Below, one piece after another: positions 27,652-36,444 of a stretch of 64,000 bases of DNA. The stretch comes from Vampirovibrio chlorellavorus (lineage in GTDB: Bacteria > Cyanobacteriota > Vampirovibrionia > Vampirovibrionales > Vampirovibrionaceae), in assembly GCA_003149345.1 (NCBI GenBank), contig QFWI01000008.1, forward strand, positions 620,001 through 684,000. Direction: 5' to 3'. Positions within the stretch are counted from its first letter, which is position 1, and each line of letters begins with the position of its first letter. A program made the translations under genes and the position numbers. The notes below the pieces were generated by a model. That model saw only the letters and a list, made by a program, of their open reading frames with translations. It was not told where the DNA came from and searched no databases.

Positions 27652-27750
27652 ATGACTTGCCAGCACTGTGGGGCCTATATCCCAGCCGGAAGCTATCACT
27701 GCGAACAGTGTGGCGCTCCCATCCTGCAACCGGAACCGGAAGCCGAGTAA
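27652..27750 (+). CDS. Zinc-ribbon microprotein, 32 aa
   Basis: Reads MTCQHCGAYIPAGSYHCEQC then GAPILQPEPEAE: a complete zinc ribbon with two CxxC knuckles (C3/C6 and C17/C20), the second in CEQCGAP, a form common in zinc-ribbon heads of larger proteins. The AGGGAGA Shine-Dalgarno is strong and correctly spaced, and a terminator follows. It is too short for standard ORF thresholds. The target is unknown. Confidence 0.65.
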   Translation: MTCQHCGAYIPAGSYHCEQCGAPILQPEPEAE

Positions 27751-27794
27751 GCGCCGCTGAAAAAACCAGCATCAACAACAAAAAGGGCCTCCCA

Positions 27795-27838
27795 CAAAAA
27801 AGAACAGTGACGCCAACCGGGATCGCCACTGCTCTTTT
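27795..27838. terminator. Bidirectional terminator between zinc-ribbon gene and aldolase
   Basis: Dyad AGAaCAGTG-aCG ... CG-cCACTGcTCT, with A6 on the left (a U-tract for the reverse-strand aldolase) and TTTT on the right for the forward microprotein gene. Confidence 0.75.
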
Positions 27839-27859
27839 CAGGAAAAATAGACGGATCAC

Positions 27860-28942
27860 TTACTCCGCAATGGATTTTCCAGCGGATTTCAAGTCCCGAA
27901 ACGCTTCATCAAGGCGGGTAATGATCCCTTCTTCACCAGTCCGCAACCACTTGCGGGGGTCATAGGCCTTTTTATAAGGAGTATTCGTTTCCGGGTCAAT
28001 CTGATATTGAAACGCCTTGGGGTTGGCCATCACGTATTTACCAACCTCATGGGCGAATGCGAACTGCAAATCCGTATCAATATTCATTTTGAACACGCCG
28101 TAGTGCAAGGTTTCCTCGATTTTGGCCTGTTCCGAGCCAGACCCACCGTGAAACACCAGATTCAGGGGGTTGGGCCCAGTTTTGTGCGTGGATTCAACCA
28201 GAGCCTGCGAGTTTTTCAGAATTTCAGGGCGCAATTTCACGTTTCCCGGTGCGTAAACCCCATGCACATTCCCGAAAGAAGCGGCAACGGAGAAGAATCC
28301 AATGGGAGACAGAAGCTCATAGGCTTGCAGCACATCTTGCGGCTGGGTGTAGAGATTGGGATTGTCCAAATCGTCATCCTCAGAGCCAATGCCATCCTCT
28401 TCGCCGCCCGTAATGCCCAGCTCAATCTCAATGCTCATATCAATGGCGGCGGCCCGCTTTAAAATCCGGGCGGATTCCGACAGGTTGAACTCCAGCGTTT
28501 CCTCAGACAAATCCAGCATGTGCGAGGTGAACAGGGGACGTCCGGTTTGCTTATAATGGGCTTCCCCGTGGGTTAACAGGGCCTCTACCCAGGGAATCAG
28601 CTTTTTATTGGCGTGATCGGTATGCAACACCACGCAAACCCCATAGTGTTGAGCCATCAGGTGGACATGCTGAGCCGCGGAGACCGCTCCCAGGACTTTG
28701 GCCTGAAAAGAGTCCGGGAAGCCTTTGCCAGCGTAGAACTCCGCCCCACCGTTGGACAGCTGGATAATCACATCGGATTGATTTTTGCGGGCCGCTTCCA
28801 GCACCGCGTTGATGCTGTTGGTTCCTACTACGTTTACGGCAGGAAGAATATACTTTCCAGCCTTGCAGGCCTCGACCAGCGTTTGGTAATCTTTCCCGGA
28901 GACAACACCCGGCTTTAGCTTGGCTTGAGTGGCAACGCTCAT
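27860..28942 (-). CDS. fba: Fructose-bisphosphate aldolase, class II
   Basis: Zn-dependent aldolase of glycolysis/gluconeogenesis, interconverting fructose 1,6-bisphosphate with glyceraldehyde 3-phosphate and dihydroxyacetone phosphate. At 360 aa it belongs to the class IIA length group (E. coli FbaA-like). Metal and substrate motifs seen are VVLHTDHANKKL (zinc His), MSIEIELGITGGEEDG, SFGNVHGVY (zinc His), NLVFHGGSGS and FKMNIDTDLQFA. AAAGGA precedes the ATG. Monocistronic, with its own terminator. Confidence 0.95.
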   Translation of the reverse strand: MSVATQAKLKPGVVSGKDYQTLVEACKAGKYILPAVNVVGTNSINAVLEAARKNQSDVIIQLSNGGAEFYAGKGFPDSFQAKVLGAVSAAQHVHLMAQHYGVCVVLHTDHANKKLIPWVEALLTHGEAHYKQTGRPLFTSHMLDLSEETLEFNLSESARILKRAAAIDMSIEIELGITGGEEDGIGSEDDDLDNPNLYTQPQDVLQAYELLSPIGFFSVAASFGNVHGVYAPGNVKLRPEILKNSQALVESTHKTGPNPLNLVFHGGSGSEQAKIEETLHYGVFKMNIDTDLQFAFAHEVGKYVMANPKAFQYQIDPETNTPYKKAYDPRKWLRTGEEGIITRLDEAFRDLKSAGKSIAE

Positions 28943-29109
28943 ATCAAAATCCTTTGCTCAACATCATGACGGTCACTGGATTATTTTCTTACAAAAGCCG
29001 CCATTGTCACCCCGCCAACTGTCGCAAAACCGGATGCGACCATGACCACGCTCTCCTGCCCCGCCAACAACCACGCCATCAATCCAAGCGCAAGCAGTCA
29101 AGACAGCTG

Positions 29110-29745
29110 CTAATTTTCCAGGCGAATCCGCAACCCGGAACTTTGATCGGTAATGGCCTCAGCGATTCGCTCTTTGGCGGTTTCTGCCTCCCACACCGCT
29201 CGGGACACGGAGGACTGTGGAGACGAGGCGACCGTTCCCTCTTTTTTGGGCCCTGAAAAGTATTTATGGAATTTTCCGTGGATGACTGAGAGTAAATCCT
29301 GGGCCTCGTGCAGCCCTCCCTGCACGTAGGTTCCCGTCAGACGTTCCACAATGGCCAGCTGGATTTTTTGCGAGTATGTATGGCATAAATCCATAAATTC
29401 TCGAACCACCCGAATCATATCGTTCACTTTAACCGCTAGAAAAAACTGATCCGAGGGCTCCAGAATCATCAAATAATTCATGGCCCTGGACAAATAGGGA
29501 TCCAGATCGTAATCCCTGCGTTTGGCCCGGGACTTATACAAGGCCAGCACCTTCTCCTTGCCCAGACTTTTTAAGTCATTCATACGACTGTGGGCATTAA
29601 AGTCACTTTCGGCAATGGAACACATCCCTTTGGCCAGAATTGTTCGGATATCCCCGGAAAATCCAAATAGAGAAGTCACCGCTTCTTTCACTGTCGGGTT
29701 TTTTTCATAAAAACGAACATGGGTCATCTTATTCAAAGATTCCAT
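29110..29745 (-). CDS. Unassigned helical protein, 211 aa
   Basis: No known domain. It is mostly alpha-helical and charged (for example SFNAHSRMNDL-like and YLSRAMNYLMILEPSDQFF segments), with a Ser/Pro-rich linker near residue 170. Soluble, no signal peptide. The ribosome site is weak; an internal ATG six codons later is an alternative start. Confidence 0.55.
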   Translation of the reverse strand: MESLNKMTHVRFYEKNPTVKEAVTSLFGFSGDIRTILAKGMCSIAESDFNAHSRMNDLKSLGKEKVLALYKSRAKRRDYDLDPYLSRAMNYLMILEPSDQFFLAVKVNDMIRVVREFMDLCHTYSQKIQLAIVERLTGTYVQGGLHEAQDLLSVIHGKFHKYFSGPKKEGTVASSPQSSVSRAVWEAETAKERIAEAITDQSSGLRIRLEN

Positions 29746-29900
29746 CGTTCAGGTAACACAACAATAAACGTTATTAACAGCAAAGGGATCTCAGGGAGGT
29801 ACTAGTACAATTGGACCAGTCCTTCCATTTCTAAACACCCGGTTCCCCATATCCAAAAATTATTGTGTTTTCCCTAAAAAGCAGCTTGGTTTTCCTCTCT

Positions 29901-30689
29901 CTAAATAAGGCCTATCGCCAACAACAGGCCATAAACCATCAACAAAACGCCAATCCCCTGTTGCATCCAGGCCAAGGTCACTTTTTGCACCCAGCGACTC
30001 CCCAGCCAGGTACCTAAAAAAGCGGAAACCATGGCCCATAACAGCAAGTTCCATTGCGTTTGGCTCTGGAAAAGCGCCTGGTGCCCATGAGTCAGGCTAA
30101 AGCCATACACCCCGATCCGAACCATGTCCACCAGCACAGCGGCCAGCACCGTTGTCCCGATGAAGGCCTCTTTACCCAGACCGAGTCGAATTAAAAAGGC
30201 AGACCGAAAGGCCCCCTGATGGCCGGTCAAACCGCCAAAAAAACCGGACAAGGCCCCGCCCACAGGAATCCAATCCCCGGGCAAGGTCAGCGCTTTGAAC
30301 TTGGGGCTTAAATCCAGGCCCGCAAAGAAAATCATCAGCAGCCCGATGGTGAGCCGAATGGGCGTAATCTGAAACCACTGCGCTTGCCATTGGTACTGTA
30401 ATAACGCGGGAAGGGCATTCAAAGACTCAACCAGGAAGGCGCCGGCAAAGGCGGCCAGGATGGCCGGTACTGAGAACCTCAGCAACACCCCCATATTGGC
30501 GTACCTAGCAAATAAAAAGCCCTTCAGGAGGTTATTGGCCAAATGCACAATGGCCGTGGCGGCAATGGCGATGGGCGGATCAAAAAACACCAGAAAAACC
30601 GGCAGCAACAAGGTGCCCAGGCCAAAGCCGGAAAACAGGGTCAACCAAGAAATCAGTAAAGTCAAACCGCCCACAATCAGAAAACTCAA
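29901..30689 (-). CDS. TSUP family (TauE/SafE) membrane transporter
   Basis: A 262-aa inner-membrane protein with about eight hydrophobic segments in two repeats, as in the sulfite/sulfonate exporter family. Each half has the typical Gly/Pro-rich opening: FSGFGLGTLLLPVFLVFF, and later LSGFFGGLTGHQGAFRSAFL. Start is TTG with GGGAGA nine bases upstream. The substrate, usually an organosulfur compound or sulfite, cannot be told. Confidence 0.88.
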   Translation of the reverse strand: MSFLIVGGLTLLISWLTLFSGFGLGTLLLPVFLVFFDPPIAIAATAIVHLANNLLKGFLFARYANMGVLLRFSVPAILAAFAGAFLVESLNALPALLQYQWQAQWFQITPIRLTIGLLMIFFAGLDLSPKFKALTLPGDWIPVGGALSGFFGGLTGHQGAFRSAFLIRLGLGKEAFIGTTVLAAVLVDMVRIGVYGFSLTHGHQALFQSQTQWNLLLWAMVSAFLGTWLGSRWVQKVTLAWMQQGIGVLLMVYGLLLAIGLI

Positions 30690-30897
30690 TGGAAAACGTC
30701 TCCCTTTCTTGATTTTCGGCTACTCTAATACAAACCAAACCGTGCTGAAACAGCCAGTAAACAAGTCTGCCCGCTTGAAACAGTAAAACAAATCCTTTCG
30801 TTTTTAGCTGGCTGGTAAACATTGCCTGTTCTGGCAATAGGCGTAGCCTGTAAAAACCGATATAATCCGGGATCGGGACTGTCAAGGGTTCATTTGT

Positions 30898-31089
30898 ATG
30901 GAAATTCGTCAAACACGCTGTCCAAACTGCGGAAAACGCTCCGTGGCGACACAGGACATTGAGGTCTTGTGTGATTCCGCGTTGCTTGTAAAACTGGAAA
31001 ACCGCATTCAGCTTTGTTGCCAGCAATGTGGTTGGATGGACTTTGTGAACATTGACCTCAGTCACCCCACGTCCGCTGCCCGCCGTTAA
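30898..31089 (+). CDS. Small zinc-ribbon protein, 63 aa
   Basis: Four cysteines form a CxxC...CxxC ribbon: TRCPNCGKRS near the start and LCCQQCGWMDF about 30 residues later. Probably a metal-stabilised nucleic-acid or protein-binding module. AAGGG precedes the ATG by about 12 bases. It is followed by a ribbon-helix-helix gene on the same strand, 56 bp on. Confidence 0.6.
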   Translation: MEIRQTRCPNCGKRSVATQDIEVLCDSALLVKLENRIQLCCQQCGWMDFVNIDLSHPTSAARR

Positions 31090-31145
31090 AAACCGATTAC
31101 CCCGCTCAAAGACTGAACTCCACCGCACCAACAAGGGAGATGGCT

Positions 31146-31364
31146 ATGGAACCGGAATCTGCCTACCTGGTTTTACCTGCAAACTTGTATCGGCAATTCA
31201 ACCGACTCAAAAACACGGGCCAGTTTCAAAGCGACGCGGACGTATTGCAAGCCAGCCTGACCGCACTGGAACAACAATGGGCTCACCATCGCCCGGAGAA
31301 GGTTTGCGGCAGGACGCCTTACATGTCCCGTCCCCCTTTGAGTATTGAGGACTATGACACCTGA
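31146..31364 (+). CDS. ParD-like ribbon-helix-helix protein without partner toxin
   Basis: A 72-aa protein. The region YLVLPANLYRQFNRLKNTGQ followed by FQSDADVLQASLTALEQQ follows the strand, helix, small-turn, helix pattern of ParD/CopG antitoxins (compare the TGQF-S-ADVL turn with SGRY-S-SEVV of ParD). The start is set by GGGAG six bases upstream of the second in-frame ATG; the earlier ATG abuts the GGGAG. Its last 13 bases overlap the convergent DUF115 gene, and no ParE/RelE-like gene follows. Family assignment is by pattern only. Confidence 0.5.
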   Translation: MEPESAYLVLPANLYRQFNRLKNTGQFQSDADVLQASLTALEQQWAHHRPEKVCGRTPYMSRPPLSIEDYDT

Positions 31365-33277
31365 GCGGGCGAATCTGTTATGGCGCTTCCAGCAGGCAAG
31401 GCGCTCCCGGCAGGGTCATCCTGGACGCTGGCCGAATACTGCTGGGACGCTTTCCGTAAAAAGGGCAAGATTTGCTGCTCCAGAAAGTCGGCGGCAGACT
31501 GGCAAAAGCTTTTGATCACCTTCTGGGCCTTCAAGGGGCCATCCGGTAGCGGTAAAGTCTCCTGAAACTGCTCCCGGTATAACCGCATTTCGTGAATCAG
31601 CAAATAGGCCGCAAAGGGCGACTCCGCAAAGCGGGTGTAAATGGCCTGATTCACGCCCAGGGTCAACTGGGCCAGTTTCCGAAAATCGGCTTGATTTCGG
31701 CCCGCCACTCGTCCCTGCTCCCTTAAAAACCGGATGTGGCCGACTAATTCCACCTGCAAGTCCTGAATCGCTTTGCTCAGGGACTTGGCTCGACGCTGTT
31801 GCTCCTCCGCCGTCCAGGCCGGTGGCTGCGGAAGGGCATGGGACTGTTTCCAGGCAGTCCGCTGGCCCACCCAAGTCCCCAAGTCCAACAACGGGAAGCC
31901 CTCGATATGCGCCCCTCCCAGGGAAGCGTTCCACAGTTGCGCCGGACAGTCACTTTTGGCATTTAATGCCGCCAACTCTTCCAGGTGAATCAGGAAGCTC
32001 TGGTAGGACTGTAGCGTGGGAAGCGGCTGGCCATCCTGCCCTGACACCGTGGTCAAATCGTAAGGGGCCGTGTACAAAGTCTCGGAGGCTTCCAAATCCA
32101 ACTGTCCCTTGTCGTTGAGGCGCATAGCCACCCCACCGGCATACACCTGGTTGTGGGGAAAGGCCAAATCCTGTCCGACCAGAACAATAGGGCTACAGCC
32201 CATCAGCTGGGCCATCTGGAAACCGATAATGGAAACGGTTCCGCCACCGCCCAACCGCCTGTGTTTACGCTGAAAGGCCGCATCCAGAAAGTCCACAAAC
32301 TGGGTGTTGTTCTGGGCCAGCATGAGGAACTTTCCCCGGCTGGGCAGGTCAAACACAGCGGGCTGGGTAAAGGGGCTCATCACAAAGGTAATCTGGTTCA
32401 GGTAGGAATCCGGCAAGCCATGCACCTGCTCCATCATGCCGTTGGCATCGTAAAACAGGGCAAAATCCGGTGTAATGCCGTAATCATGCAATCGGTGCAA
32501 AGCCCCGCCCACGGCGATCAGCACCACCGAATCGGCCAAGGCCAGTATATGGGGCAAGGCCGCATCCAGCGAGGGGCCCCGAGAAATGACCAAGGCCGGT
32601 TTGTCCGTAAAACCATCGGCCAAGCCATCCAGCGTGGCCATAGCGGCAAAATGCGGAGCGTTGCCAAAAAATTGCTGAATCCACTTTTGATGGAAGTGCT
32701 GGCCGGTTTTAAAGTCCTGCACCCGAAACAGTTCCATGCGGGTGATCTGCTCCATGAGGGGTTGAACCTCATCGGCAAACAGAGCCGCACAGCCCCGCAG
32801 GGTCAAAATATCCAGCTTGTACTGGCTGTAGAGTTTTTTGCGCAAAAAGACCAGAAAATCCTGCTGTTCGCAGAACAGGGCTACCCGAGCCAGCCCCAGC
32901 AAATGCGCCAAATCCACATTTTCCAGCACAAAGCGCAGCAAGGCCCGGTCAGGCTCGTAGATAACAATTTGTCCGGGGCTTTTTTGGCTCAAGGCCTCCA
33001 GCAGGTACCCCAACCCCACCCCCAACACCACATGCACCCGATCCGGCATTAGAGTGGCTTGCTGGGCAATCACCGTTTCAGCCTCCTGCAAGGGCCCTTG
33101 GGGATCGTGCAAGGCTACCCCCCGGTACAACAAGGTATAGCCGCCATCCGGGCACGGACTCAGCTCAAATTCGGTAATGGGCGAGACCGCTTGTAACTGG
33201 GCCACGGTGGCCACATGCTGGGGATGCGTGCCCAGGAGGGCCTGACAATTCTGTTCAAAATACATAAAGGCCACCAT
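31352..33277 (-). CDS. DUF115 / Maf-type motility accessory protein (MptE-like)
   Basis: A 641-aa protein of the motility-associated-factor glycosyltransferase family linked to flagellin nonulosonate modification. The central DUF115 region is clear: PALVISRGPSLDAALPHIL, VVLIAVGGALHRLHDYGI, TPDFALFYDAN and later SPIVLVGQDLAFPHNQVYAGG. An N-terminal Rossmann-like part precedes it (VVLGVGLGYLLEALS, IVIYEPD). No flagellin or pilin gene is adjacent, so the acceptor is unknown. Start at the first ATG; an ATG four codons later has a better-placed GGTGG. Confidence 0.82.
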   Translation of the reverse strand: MVAFMYFEQNCQALLGTHPQHVATVAQLQAVSPITEFELSPCPDGGYTLLYRGVALHDPQGPLQEAETVIAQQATLMPDRVHVVLGVGLGYLLEALSQKSPGQIVIYEPDRALLRFVLENVDLAHLLGLARVALFCEQQDFLVFLRKKLYSQYKLDILTLRGCAALFADEVQPLMEQITRMELFRVQDFKTGQHFHQKWIQQFFGNAPHFAAMATLDGLADGFTDKPALVISRGPSLDAALPHILALADSVVLIAVGGALHRLHDYGITPDFALFYDANGMMEQVHGLPDSYLNQITFVMSPFTQPAVFDLPSRGKFLMLAQNNTQFVDFLDAAFQRKHRRLGGGGTVSIIGFQMAQLMGCSPIVLVGQDLAFPHNQVYAGGVAMRLNDKGQLDLEASETLYTAPYDLTTVSGQDGQPLPTLQSYQSFLIHLEELAALNAKSDCPAQLWNASLGGAHIEGFPLLDLGTWVGQRTAWKQSHALPQPPAWTAEEQQRRAKSLSKAIQDLQVELVGHIRFLREQGRVAGRNQADFRKLAQLTLGVNQAIYTRFAESPFAAYLLIHEMRLYREQFQETLPLPDGPLKAQKVIKSFCQSAADFLEQQILPFLRKASQQYSASVQDDPAGSALPAGSAITDSPAQVS

Positions 33278-33369
33278 CGTTGCTGGCTGTGGTCACTTCC
33301 CCAGTTTAACGTCCCTGGCCGAAAACAGCCTCCCTCAGGCAAAGGACTCACCGGATCGCCCCCGGGAAA

Positions 33370-34029
33370 TCATCGCATGGCCTTGCGCTCGCCAAACCCG
33401 GGTGAAGTTTCCGGCAACCCTTTGTATCCGGGGCTGGATCGCACGAAGGCTTCCAGAGTCCCCGCCTTGAGTTCTTTCTCCAGCCGATTTTCCCGATCCA
33501 CCAGCGGATGGGCTCCTTCGGCCAGCTTGGCCAGCTCTGGATTTTTGGCTTTCAGGGCCATCCATACGGTGGCTTCAAAGCGCCAGCTTTCTATCTCTTC
33601 GTTCAGGGAGTTTTGCGCGTCATCGTGCATGGCCTCATGCGCAATCAGGGCCGCCAGGGCCTCCGGGGGCGCTTGCCGGTGCTTTTCATTCACAAAAATC
33701 ACCTGTTCCCCCTGGTTGCTCATCCAGCTCAGGGCATCGTAATTCTTTAGGCTTTTGTTCAAGATGCGCATATCCTTGAACACCACCCGCACCGGCTTGC
33801 TGACAATCTGTCGCAGCGAGGATTCGGCAGGCCCTTCGGTCATTAGCTGAAAAGCCTTCATAATGCTTTCCTCCCGGGTGCAGTGCAGCAGGGCGGTTAA
33901 GCTGTAGCGGGTCTGGGAAAAGGCCGGGGCCAGAAAATGGGCGGAAGCCAGGGCCAAAAATATCAGAAGGGAGCAGGCCACCTGCAACCGGGACAGCGAT
34001 GAGGTAGGTAGAATATGCGGGGTTGGCAT
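33370..34029 (-). CDS. Predicted secreted or membrane-anchored HExxH metalloprotease-like protein
   Basis: A 219-aa protein with an N-terminal hydrophobic segment (LQVACSLLIFLALASAHFLA) that acts as signal peptide or anchor. The motif ALIAHEAMHDD contains HExxH, the zinc-binding site of gluzincin metallopeptidases. Downstream acidic residues (NEEIESWRFEA) could give the third ligand, about 14 residues later. No recognised family name. It lies 92 bp upstream of the DUF115 gene on the same strand. Confidence 0.6.
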   Translation of the reverse strand: MPTPHILPTSSLSRLQVACSLLIFLALASAHFLAPAFSQTRYSLTALLHCTREESIMKAFQLMTEGPAESSLRQIVSKPVRVVFKDMRILNKSLKNYDALSWMSNQGEQVIFVNEKHRQAPPEALAALIAHEAMHDDAQNSLNEEIESWRFEATVWMALKAKNPELAKLAEGAHPLVDRENRLEKELKAGTLEAFVRSSPGYKGLPETSPGFGERKAMR

Positions 34030-34195
34030 CAGTGAAAAAGCTCCCGATTCGGTACGCGCTTCTTACAAGTTTGCGCAGAATAATACAGATATCTATTGAA
34101 TCGGCGGTTTTAGAAAATCTTGAATCCCATTCCCCAAAAATCCGGCAAGGAGTGGAATCCGTGAGCCTGGGCTGACCTGTGGGGCCTTTTTGGGT

Positions 34196-35383
34196 TTATA
34201 ACCAGCCCAGCCATCGCAGTACAAGCCATCCCCGGAGTCGGGACTGAAAAAAGACAAAAAATCGGGGTTGATGCCCGGTGTAATACCGCTCCACCAAGCG
34301 AATGGCCGTGGCCACATCCGACGGTGTGACTTCTTCCGCCTGTTGCAGCACGGCCAAGGCCCGGGCGTACCAGCGCACCAGCCCAACGGCCACCCGCGCC
34401 ATGGCCAACAGGGCTTGCACAGAGCCCCCCGTGGCCAACAGACGATTGCGAGTGAGGAGATTGTAGGCAAAGGCTTTCAGCAAGCCCTCCGTCACAGACG
34501 AACAGCGCACCCGGCCCATGTCCTTCAGGGGCAAGGGTTCCCCAAAAACGCGCGGGTCGTGGTACAGCCCCCCGCTGAGCAGTTGAACCAGACTGAAACT
34601 TTGATACGGCTTTCGTAAAAAGTACACGTTCAGCGCCTGTTGCCGCCAACCCCATCCCCCCGAAGTCCGTGCTGAATTGGATGGAGAGGGTTTTGGACGC
34701 TGAGCGTTGAGGCTGGCCTGAACCAGCGACAGTGCCTCATCCGCCGAATAGTCATCCGACTGAAACCAGCCCTTCCACTCAGCCCGAAGGGTCTGTAGGG
34801 TTTGCCAGTTCATCTTTTGAAAGAGAGACTGCCACACTTGGCCGGGCAGGACTTGCACATCGGCCAGCCACTCTTCCGGCAGACTGTCCAATCTGGTTTC
34901 CAAGCTGGATTCTGACTCGGCTTCCGACTGGTTTTCCGGCAGGGACGATGTCGCAGAACCCAGTGGGTCAGGCCCCGTTGGCCGGGGCTGAATGGGTTGG
35001 AAGGCCAGCAACAGTTTTTCGGAAACCGACTTGCAAGCCGCCGAAGTATCGTGGATGGTGGTGCCGTCGGGGGTTTTGACCGTGGCAAACGGGAAACGCT
35101 GGCACTCGTGGGGTTTTAGAGACAAGCCTTCGTTCACTTCAACCAGGCAGCGTCGATCCGAGCCTAAAAACACGCACACATTCTCATCGGTGAGGGGAAT
35201 CCGGTACATGTCCGCCGACTGGCGCCGCAAAGGCCGCCCGGTCTCTTGCAAACGCCGCTGAACCCAGCCTTTTTGCAACAAGACTTCCGCTTTTTCCGCT
35301 TCAATGGGAATATTCCAGCTGCTGCAGCATTCTCCGCACAACTGGCACTGAAAATAAACGGCCTGATTTGAGTCCTGATTCAT
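34196..35383 (-). CDS. YkgJ-type cysteine-cluster protein
   Basis: A 395-aa protein opening with the CxxCGxCC motif (FQCQLCGECCSSWNIPI), the signature of zinc/iron-chelating YkgJ-family proteins. Further Cys residues lie at CVFLGSDRRCLV and HECQRFPF. The same arrangement starts FliB-type lysine methylases, but the rest is not diagnostic. The middle is low-complexity (Pro/Ser/Glu), and the C-terminal part is helical. The ribosome site GGGA is very close to the ATG. Confidence 0.75.
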   Translation of the reverse strand: MNQDSNQAVYFQCQLCGECCSSWNIPIEAEKAEVLLQKGWVQRRLQETGRPLRRQSADMYRIPLTDENVCVFLGSDRRCLVEVNEGLSLKPHECQRFPFATVKTPDGTTIHDTSAACKSVSEKLLLAFQPIQPRPTGPDPLGSATSSLPENQSEAESESSLETRLDSLPEEWLADVQVLPGQVWQSLFQKMNWQTLQTLRAEWKGWFQSDDYSADEALSLVQASLNAQRPKPSPSNSARTSGGWGWRQQALNVYFLRKPYQSFSLVQLLSGGLYHDPRVFGEPLPLKDMGRVRCSSVTEGLLKAFAYNLLTRNRLLATGGSVQALLAMARVAVGLVRWYARALAVLQQAEEVTPSDVATAIRLVERYYTGHQPRFFVFFQSRLRGWLVLRWLGWL

Positions 35384-35433
35384 ATTCCCTTATGATACTA
35401 GAATGCGCGTAACCCCAAGGCTGGAAATGACCC

Positions 35434-36216
35434 ATGTACCCCCTACTGTTTGACGTTTTTGGTATCAAAATCTATTCGTATGGCGTGCTGGTAGCCCTGG
35501 CCTTTTTGGTGGGCTTTGCCTTCATCGCCCAACGGGCCAAGCAGGCCGGGGATCGGGTGGATGATTATACGGAAGCCCTGATCTGGTTTATTATCGCAGG
35601 CATTGGCGGAGCCCGGCTGTTTTATTTTATCTGGTTTCCGGCCCAGTTTTTCAGCGATCCGATTGGCTCCATCCTCAGTAAGGGGGGATTGGTCTGGTAC
35701 GGCGGCGTGATCGGGGCTTTTGTGGCCATGATGCTTTACACCCGCCTGAAAAAAATCCCCTTACTGCACTTTGCCGATATTGTGGCGCCAGCGGCTGCCT
35801 TGGGTCTGGCCATTGGGCGCATTGGCTGTTTACTGGCGGGTTGCTGCTACGGGGCCCCTTGCCACTTGCCTTGGGCCATTCATTACCCCTTGCAACACGA
35901 AACCCACGGCTTGGCCGTTCATCCGGCCCCCCTGTATGAAACAGTGCTGATGGTGCTGGTCACCTTCGTTTTGGTCAGGCTGGATCGTCAAAAACCGTTT
36001 GAAGGCTTTACCACCTGGTGGTTCTTTATATTGGCGGGCTTGGTGCGCTTTCTGCTGGAGTTTGTGCGGGGCGATCAGCTGGTGTGGAGCCAGGAGCTGC
36101 ATATCAGCGCTTCCCAGTGGGTAAGTGTGGGAGGCATGGCCTTGGGGGCCTTTATGCTGGCTTATTCGGCCAGAAAAAAGCAATCGGCTGGCAAGCAGCC
36201 CCCCGCCTTGGTTTAA
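35434..36216 (+). CDS. lgt: Prolipoprotein diacylglyceryl transferase
   Basis: Transfers diacylglycerol from phosphatidylglycerol to the lipobox cysteine of prelipoproteins in the inner membrane. It has 260 aa with about seven membrane segments. Family blocks seen are IYSYGVLVALAFLVGF, GIGGARLFYFIW, GGLVWYGGVIGA and the signature GRIGCLLAGCCYG, a Cys-rich variant of the canonical GRIGNFxNGE. It ends with FVRGDQ and a helix. It serves lipoproteins such as the OppA-like protein at 42740-44383. Confidence 0.95.
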   Translation: MYPLLFDVFGIKIYSYGVLVALAFLVGFAFIAQRAKQAGDRVDDYTEALIWFIIAGIGGARLFYFIWFPAQFFSDPIGSILSKGGLVWYGGVIGAFVAMMLYTRLKKIPLLHFADIVAPAAALGLAIGRIGCLLAGCCYGAPCHLPWAIHYPLQHETHGLAVHPAPLYETVLMVLVTFVLVRLDRQKPFEGFTTWWFFILAGLVRFLLEFVRGDQLVWSQELHISASQWVSVGGMALGAFMLAYSARKKQSAGKQPPALV

Positions 36217-36298
36217 GACACTGCGTTTTAAATTCCAGCAGACAGCGAATTAAAGTGGGGTAGAAAATAGGACAGGGTTCTTTCCTGCCCTGCCATTT

Positions 36299-36400
36299 GA
36301 CATCCTCGCGCAGGCGGGAATCCAGGAAAAGAGTGTCAGAAAGGCACTTTTAGGTCTGATATAAGCCCGTTAAATGGGTTTCCACTTTTGTGGGAATGAC
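36299..36400. repeat. Degenerate inverted-repeat element (REP/MITE-like)
   Basis: The arms GACATCCTCGCGCAGGCGGG... and ...TTTTGTGGGAATGAC are imperfect inverted copies. They resemble widespread TCATTCCCGC/GCGGGAATGA palindromic repeats, separated by about 50 bp. No clear target duplication. Confidence 0.4.
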
Positions 36401-36444
36401 AAATAGCCTATGGGATGACTCGAATTTTTCTGATGCCAGCCCTA

